Source: Planctomycetaceae bacterium
GTDB lineage: Bacteria; Planctomycetota; Phycisphaerae; Phycisphaerales; SM1A02
NCBI GenBank assembly: GCA_002685335.1
Contig: NYWY01000051.1
Location: forward strand, 1 to 26,951
DNA: 26,951 bases
Direction: 5' to 3'
Position 1 is the first letter of the stretch; each line of letters starts with the position of its first letter. This document shows positions 22,856 through 26,951 of this stretch, piece by piece. The translations under genes were made by a program, and so were the position numbers. Below the pieces are notes generated by a model. The model had not been told where the DNA came from. It did no database searches and worked only from the letters and a program-made list of their open reading frames with translations.

Positions 22856-24271
22856 ATGACCCCCGTCTCTTCCGAGCCTTCCCTGACCCTCACGCCCCGG
22901 ACGCTGGTCTCCCTGAATCCGGCCGATGGCGAACCCGTGGGTGAGATTCCCGTCACCTCCGTCGACCTCATTCCCCAGATGGTCCGGGATGCTCGGCTCG
23001 CTCAGCGAAGCTGGGGCGCGATGACCCTGGAGCAACGAGCCGGGATTCTCAAGTCCGCGGTTCCGAGACTCACCGAAGAAGCCTCCCGAATCGGGGAGCT
23101 CCTGACTCGTGAGATGGGCAAGCCGAAGGCCCAGGGCGTCGGGGAAGCGACGTATTGCGCCAAGGGGATCACCGAAGAGGTGGATGCGATCGTGGAGGCC
23201 CTTCGGCCGGAGACTCTGGAGGACGAGAGTCTTCGAACCACCCTGCGGTTCGACCCGTTCGGAGTGGTGGCCGCGATCACCCCGTGGAACTTCCCGCTTC
23301 TGATGGTGTTCCAGTCCGTGATCCCCGCCTTGATGGCGGGAAACACCGTGCTGTTGAAGCCCAGTGAGGAGACGCCGCTGGTCGCCCGGGAATGGGTGGC
23401 GGTCCTGAACGAGGTCCTGCCTCCGAACGTGATGCAGCTGGTGATCGGGGATGAGCAACAGGGGCGGGCGCTGGTGCAGGCGCCGATCGATCTCGTGGTC
23501 TTCACCGGCAGTCGTGAAGCGGGCAAGCACATTCTCAAGGAAGCCAGCGGAAGCCTGAAGCGGGTGATCCTCGAATTGGGCGGAAAGGATCCGATGATCG
23601 TGCTCGAGGGAGCGGACCTCGATGCCGCGGCGGCTTTCGCGGCTCGAAACTCGTTCCGCAACGCGGGCCAGGTCTGCGTGAGCACCGAACGGATCTACGT
23701 CGACGATTCGATCATCGAGGACTTCACGACCCGACTGGTGGCGAAGGCGGCGGCGATGAAGCTCGGACCGGGCATGGATCCCGGCGTCGAGGTCGGACCC
23801 ATGATCAATCGAGGGCAGAAGGATCACGTGCTGCGACAGTTGGAGTCCGCGGTCCGCGAGGGGGCGCGGGTTCTGGTCGGATGTCAGGGCGGTGAGGACG
23901 GGGGCGAAGGCAATTTCGTGCCGCTCACCGTCCTCGCGGACGTCACCCACGACATGGAGATCATGCGGGAGGAGACGTTCGGTCCGGTGGCCTGCGTGAT
24001 GCCGGTTCGATCCGCGGACGACGCGGTCCGCCTCGCCAACGACACCCGGTTCGGACTGGCGGCCTGCGTCTGGGGGGAGGCGGAGAAGGCCGAAGAGGTC
24101 GCCGGAAAACTGACCGCCGGGATGATCGGCGTCAATCAGGGTTGCGGCGGGGCCGACGGCAGTCCGTGGGTGGGTGCGATGGAAAGCGGCTACGGGTGGC
24201 ACGGGGGTCGGTATGGTCACCGGCAGTTCTGTCAGGTTCGCACCATCAGTCGGGCGAAGTCTTCGGACTGA
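22856..24271 (+). CDS. NAD(P)-dependent aldehyde dehydrogenase, succinate-semialdehyde dehydrogenase-like
   Basis: A 471-residue ALDH from the ATG at 22856, with GGAG about ten bases upstream. Motifs: FGVVAAITPWNFPLLMVFQS (cofactor-binding start), NTVLLKPSEETPL with the conserved Lys, FTGSREAGKHI, ELGGKDPMIVL with the general-base Glu, and FRNAGQVCVSTERIYV with the catalytic Cys. EETFGPVACVMP lies in the C-terminal part. The sequence style (short N-terminus, GKDPMIVLEGADLDAA) is close to succinate-semialdehyde or similar aldehyde dehydrogenases. The substrate is not certain. A small unknown gene follows 21 bases downstream. Confidence 0.93.
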   Translation: MTPVSSEPSLTLTPRTLVSLNPADGEPVGEIPVTSVDLIPQMVRDARLAQRSWGAMTLEQRAGILKSAVPRLTEEASRIGELLTREMGKPKAQGVGEATYCAKGITEEVDAIVEALRPETLEDESLRTTLRFDPFGVVAAITPWNFPLLMVFQSVIPALMAGNTVLLKPSEETPLVAREWVAVLNEVLPPNVMQLVIGDEQQGRALVQAPIDLVVFTGSREAGKHILKEASGSLKRVILELGGKDPMIVLEGADLDAAAAFAARNSFRNAGQVCVSTERIYVDDSIIEDFTTRLVAKAAAMKLGPGMDPGVEVGPMINRGQKDHVLRQLESAVREGARVLVGCQGGEDGGEGNFVPLTVLADVTHDMEIMREETFGPVACVMPVRSADDAVRLANDTRFGLAACVWGEAEKAEEVAGKLTAGMIGVNQGCGGADGSPWVGAMESGYGWHGGRYGHRQFCQVRTISRAKSSD

Positions 24272-24292
24272 GTTCCGATCGGGAGTTCAAGC

Positions 24293-24547
24293 ATGCCGCT
24301 GCCCATCGCCGGTGAAGTCGAAGTCGTGGTCGAAGCGGCGAACCCGCTCTCCATTCATGGTGATCTGTACGTGGATCTCGCGGTGCGCGTGCCGGGGGAT
24401 TCGAATGCGACGATGGTCCGAGTACCGGCGCACGTCTTCGCGGCGGGGGACGACGGAAGTCGTCGGGTTCCCGAGGTCGGAGTGAGGCTGATGCTCCGGG
24501 TGCTGCTCGGACAGGTCGATTCGGTGCGAATTCCGGACGGCGATTGA
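24293..24547 (+). CDS. Small protein of unknown function following the aldehyde dehydrogenase
   Basis: Eighty-four residues, with GGGAG eight bases before the ATG. Composition and codon use match the neighbours. The sequence alternates hydrophobic and polar residues (GEVEVVVEAANPLSIHGDLY, VDLAVRVPG, MVRVPAHVF, VGVRLMLRVLLGQVDSVRI), suggesting an all-beta fold such as a small barrel. There is no signal peptide or membrane segment. It is probably co-transcribed with the aldehyde dehydrogenase and ends 28 bases from the convergent aldo/keto reductase gene. I do not recognise the family. Confidence 0.82.
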   Translation: MPLPIAGEVEVVVEAANPLSIHGDLYVDLAVRVPGDSNATMVRVPAHVFAAGDDGSRRVPEVGVRLMLRVLLGQVDSVRIPDGD

Positions 24548-24575
24548 GCCCGCGGCTTGCGGCATCGATCTTGAG

Positions 24576-25535
24576 TCAGCCGTCACCGATCGCCGCGATG
24601 ACTCGAGCCTCGACCTCCGGACTCCAGTCCAGATCCGGACCCGTGACGTTCTCGAGGATCTGTTCCGGCCGGCTCGCGCCGATGATGCAGCTCGAGACCT
24701 CCGAACGCCTCAGGCACCAACGCAGGGCCAGGTTCGAGAGGGGAACGCCCAGATCGGCGGCGATTCGACCGAGTCTTTGCACTCTTTCCAGATTGGACTC
24801 GCTGAAACGCCGCCGGATGAACTGTCCCTTGGTCTCATCCGCCGCCCGCGCGTCCGCCGGAGTGCCGTTGGAGTACTTCCCGGTCAGGAGACCTTCGGCC
24901 AGCGGACTGAAGCACACGTTTCCCAGGCCGCAACGGGCGGTGACGGGGAACACGTCGTCTTCCCAGTGCCGATCGAGCAGGTTGTAGATCGGTTGATTGG
25001 AGATCGGGGCATGCCAGCCCGCCTGGCGGCAGATCGACACCGCCTCGTCGATCTGGGGACCGGTCCATTCGCTCACTCCCCAGTGGAGAGTCTTGCCCTG
25101 TTGAACGAGGTCGTTCATCGCTCGACAGGTCTCCTCCAGCGGCGTGTCGGAATCGAAGCGATGACACTGGAAGAGATCGAGGTAGTCGGTCCGAAGCTTC
25201 CGGAGGCTCTTCTCGATCTCCTGGAAGAGATGTTTGCGGGACAGCCCGCGATCATTGGCTCCGGGGAAGGGCCAGTCGGGCTCGTAGTCGAAGAAGGCCT
25301 TGGTGGCGAGAACATAGGTCTCGCGGGAGAAGGGAGCCAGCGCCGCGCCCACCACCGACTCGGTGCGACCGAGACCGTACTGATTGGCGGTGTCGAAGAA
25401 ATTGATGCCGTTCTCGTAGGCCGTCCGGTGCAGGAGGCCGGCCAGATCGACATCACCCTGGTCGAGGTTGAGCCAGGAGCCGAGTCCGATTTCGCTGACC
25501 TGCAGGCCGCTTCGTCCGAGTCTTCGATACTTCAT
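24576..25535 (-). CDS. Aldo/keto reductase, potassium-channel-beta-like
   Basis: A 319-residue TIM-barrel oxidoreductase of normal length. The N-terminus MKYRRLGRSGLQVSEIGLGS and the catalytic tetrad are present: Asp and Tyr in FFDTANQYGLG, Lys in VLATKAFF, and His in LFQCHRFD. The NADPH-binding C-terminal part has FSPLAEGLLTGKY and IIGASRPEQILENV. This is the group related to the voltage-gated K+ channel beta subunit and YghZ, which reduces aldehydes and ketones with NADPH. No channel gene is nearby. It is convergent with the aldehyde dehydrogenase pair and divergent from aat. Confidence 0.94.
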   Translation of the reverse strand: MKYRRLGRSGLQVSEIGLGSWLNLDQGDVDLAGLLHRTAYENGINFFDTANQYGLGRTESVVGAALAPFSRETYVLATKAFFDYEPDWPFPGANDRGLSRKHLFQEIEKSLRKLRTDYLDLFQCHRFDSDTPLEETCRAMNDLVQQGKTLHWGVSEWTGPQIDEAVSICRQAGWHAPISNQPIYNLLDRHWEDDVFPVTARCGLGNVCFSPLAEGLLTGKYSNGTPADARAADETKGQFIRRRFSESNLERVQRLGRIAADLGVPLSNLALRWCLRRSEVSSCIIGASRPEQILENVTGPDLDWSPEVEARVIAAIGDG

Positions 25536-25641
25536 GTGTCAGAATTCCAGATTTCCACGTCGGCCTTCGCCGCGACGACGACGTCGGGCGGGGCCTCCGA
25601 ATTCTACGGGAGCCTCTCTCTCGGCTAGGCTCATCGACGTC

Positions 25642-26256
25642 ATGGATGCCGATCTCCTGCTCAAGATCTATGCGCTCGGGGCATTCCCCATGTGGAATGA
25701 GGATGCCGATGAAGTCCATCTCTTCCGGCCCGAGCCGCGGGCGATCATCGAATTCGACGGGCTTCACGTATCCCGGCGTTTGGAGCGTACCGTTCGACGC
25801 CGACCGTTCCGACTGACTTCGAACCGGGTCTTCGACCGGGTGCTCGATGAATGCCATCGCGAGCGGGATGACGGATGCTGGTGTTCCCCCCAGATGGCGG
25901 TGGCCTACTCGGAACTCCACGATCGAGGATACGCCCACAGTGTCGAGGCCTGGCTCGGAGACGATCTGGTGGGGGGGCTCTACGGCGTCCACCTCGGAGC
26001 GGCGTTCATGGCGGAATCGATGTTCAGTCGGCCGGAGCGGGGAGGAACGGATGCCAGCAGCGTCGTCCTGGTCGAAACGATTCGCGGACTCGCGGTCGCG
26101 GGTTTTCAACTCTTCGACGTGCAGTTCGAGAATCCACACATCTCGAGGTTCGGTGTGGTGGAGATCGACGACGAAGACTATCTCCGGCGGTTCGAACAGG
26201 CGGTGAGCGCGGCTCGGGACTGGCCGACGTTGGGCCTCACTTCGGAGCGGGCCTGA
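25642..26256 (+). CDS. aat: Leucyl/phenylalanyl-tRNA-protein transferase
   Basis: A 204-residue Aat from the ATG at 25642. Family motifs are LLLKIYALGAFPMWNE, FRPEPRAIIEF, LHVSRRLERTVRR, MAVAYSELHDRGYAHSVEAW, LVGGLYGVHLGAAFMAESMF and FDVQFENPHISRFG. The enzyme attaches Leu or Phe from aminoacyl-tRNA to N-terminal Arg or Lys, marking proteins for the ClpS/ClpAP N-degron route. The usual TWI before the central motif is CWC here. The N-terminus is short, so the first domain may be trimmed. The frame stays open upstream to 25468, but that part overlaps the aldo/keto reductase promoter region and looks non-coding. Confidence 0.93.
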   Translation: MDADLLLKIYALGAFPMWNEDADEVHLFRPEPRAIIEFDGLHVSRRLERTVRRRPFRLTSNRVFDRVLDECHRERDDGCWCSPQMAVAYSELHDRGYAHSVEAWLGDDLVGGLYGVHLGAAFMAESMFSRPERGGTDASSVVLVETIRGLAVAGFQLFDVQFENPHISRFGVVEIDDEDYLRRFEQAVSAARDWPTLGLTSERA

Positions 26257-26269
26257 TCAGCCGCATGGA

Positions 26270-26653
26270 TCACGGGCCGTTCGGATCCACCACCCACCAG
26301 GTGTTTCCTTCGGGATCCCGGAACGAGCCGAAGTCGAAGCCTTGATCCGGTTCGCGATGCGGCCCGTCGACCGAGCCGCCATGAACGTGGACCTCGCGAA
26401 GAAGTCGTGAGACGTCGTCGGTCTCGATCTGGGGAATCACCGTCCCGTCGATCGCGGCGGCCTCCGGAGGTGCGGAGCCGATGCCGATCCGCACGCCACC
26501 GGCCGACTCCAGATTCGCATACGGAAGCTCATCGATTCGAGCCTTGATCTTGAAGCCCAGCGCCTGCTCGTACCAGACGAGCAGGGCCGTGAAGTTTCGC
26601 GCCAGCAGCACGGTCTCGCGCGGACGGATGATGAGTGGCGGCACGTCGTTCAA
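26270..26653 (-). CDS. VOC-superfamily (glyoxalase/bleomycin-resistance fold) protein
   Basis: A 127-residue single-domain protein. A first beta-alpha-beta unit has VLLARNFTALLVWYEQALGF, and the second ends with FGSFRDPEGNTWWVVDPNG, the typical VOC C-terminal motif. The metal ligands of true glyoxalase I are not all evident, so the activity cannot be stated. The start is TTG at 26653 or GTG at 26644; no Shine-Dalgarno decides. It converges with aat, 13 bases apart. Confidence 0.85.
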   Translation of the reverse strand: MNDVPPLIIRPRETVLLARNFTALLVWYEQALGFKIKARIDELPYANLESAGGVRIGIGSAPPEAAAIDGTVIPQIETDDVSRLLREVHVHGGSVDGPHREPDQGFDFGSFRDPEGNTWWVVDPNGP

Positions 26654-26722
26654 GGGTCGATTCCATGGGGGTTCGACGATCCGCCGTCCGCCGACGATGG
26701 CGGGGCCTCGATCTCGATCGTC

Positions 26723-26951
26723 TCAGGTCCTGGGGTGGGATCGCGATCCGCGAACCGGCCACCCCAGCCAGCAGAGGGCGGCGAGAAGCACGACCTGGAT
26801 CGACCATCGGATCAGATGTTCGGTGGTCGAGAGCCGAGTGCCGTCGAAGGGGAGATCGTTCAACCACATGTTGAGATTGGCCAGGGACATCGCGAGGACC
26901 AGCAGGGTCAGAAGGCGAGCCGACCATGATCGGGTGGGGGGAAGGGCGAGA
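26723..26951 (-). CDS. C-terminal part of a membrane protein (cut by window edge)
   Basis: A minus-strand frame open to the right edge stops at 26723, giving the last 75 or so residues. It has two hydrophobic helices (RLLTLLVLAMSLANLNMW and RWSIQVVLLAALCWLGWPV) joined by a short polar loop DLPFDGTRLSTTEHL. This is too little for a family assignment. The gap to the VOC gene is about 70 bases, so the two may be co-transcribed. Confidence 0.6.
   Translation of the reverse strand, partial: LALPPTRSWSARLLTLLVLAMSLANLNMWLNDLPFDGTRLSTTEHLIRWSIQVVLLAALCWLGWPVRGSRSHPRT

Noticed and set aside
22568..24220. A 550-codon minus-strand frame
   Set aside because: Antisense to the aldehyde dehydrogenase; His/Asp/Arg-rich shadow composition. 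Only its last part (below about 22850) is considered, as part of the broken-gene question.
26249..26277. Inverted repeat between aat and the VOC gene as a bidirectional terminator
   Set aside because: GGCC-TGATC/GATCA-CG-GGCC pairs only with a bulge, overlaps both gene ends, and has no T run on either side.

Overview
The window is a gene-dense, high-GC stretch of a bacterial chromosome (about 65% G+C by eye). It shows no phage, IS, CRISPR or resistance-type content. Codon third positions are strongly G/C, Shine-Dalgarno signals are patchy, GTG and TTG starts occur, and same-strand genes repeatedly overlap by four bases (ATGA/TTGA). Together with the gene repertoire this suggests a planctomycete-like bacterium, possibly a marine Phycisphaerae relative. 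That assignment is inference from protein style; there is no rRNA or other marker gene here to prove it.

Layout. (1) 1-6152, minus strand: an aerotolerance-type operon in the order MoxR ATPase, DUF58 protein, BatD-like membrane protein, BatA and BatB von Willebrand factor A proteins, and a TPR protein whose C-terminus becomes a tandem SQDSEQ hexapeptide repeat and leaves the window. (2) 6359-7237, plus: a 3-hydroxyisobutyrate-dehydrogenase-family oxidoreductase. A small unknown protein follows (7373-7663) with a recognisable promoter and a textbook terminator. (3) 8009-8806, minus: a stand-alone HD-GYP phosphodiesterase whose GTG start sits in a hairpin. Beside it, on the plus strand, an intergenic segment ends in a strong terminator with no convincing protein gene (candidate small RNA). 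(4) 9146-13173, minus: an unknown 250-residue protein, a YeiB/DUF418 membrane protein, a HAD phosphatase and sucC (without sucD). (5) 13279-16196, minus: a zinc-ribbon/PH-domain membrane protein, a rhodanese-cysteine desulfurase-like fusion, and a free-standing TSCPD domain resembling the C-terminus of B12-dependent ribonucleotide reductase. (6) 16425-21842, minus: a housekeeping block tRNA-Gln, glmU N-terminal domain, prs, rplY, pth, rpsF, ssb, rplI. It lacks rpsR and carries long acidic tails on S6 and L9. (7) 21843-22855: about 1 kb without an intact gene but with traces of a broken secreted-protein gene on the minus strand. (8) 22856-26951: an aldehyde dehydrogenase and a small follower, an aldo/keto reductase, aat (leucyl/phenylalanyl-tRNA-protein transferase), a glyoxalase-fold protein, and the C-terminal end of a membrane protein that leaves the window.

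The most coherent systems are the six-gene MoxR-Bat cluster, which looks like a chaperone-ATPase plus VWA envelope complex, and the translation/nucleotide block led by tRNA-Gln. The most unusual points are the detached TSCPD domain with two perfect palindromes upstream, the rhodanese-desulfurase fusion, the orphan terminator with a structured segment before it, the twin hairpins flanking rplI, and the missing rpsR. I found no convincing multi-gene system that is wholly new.
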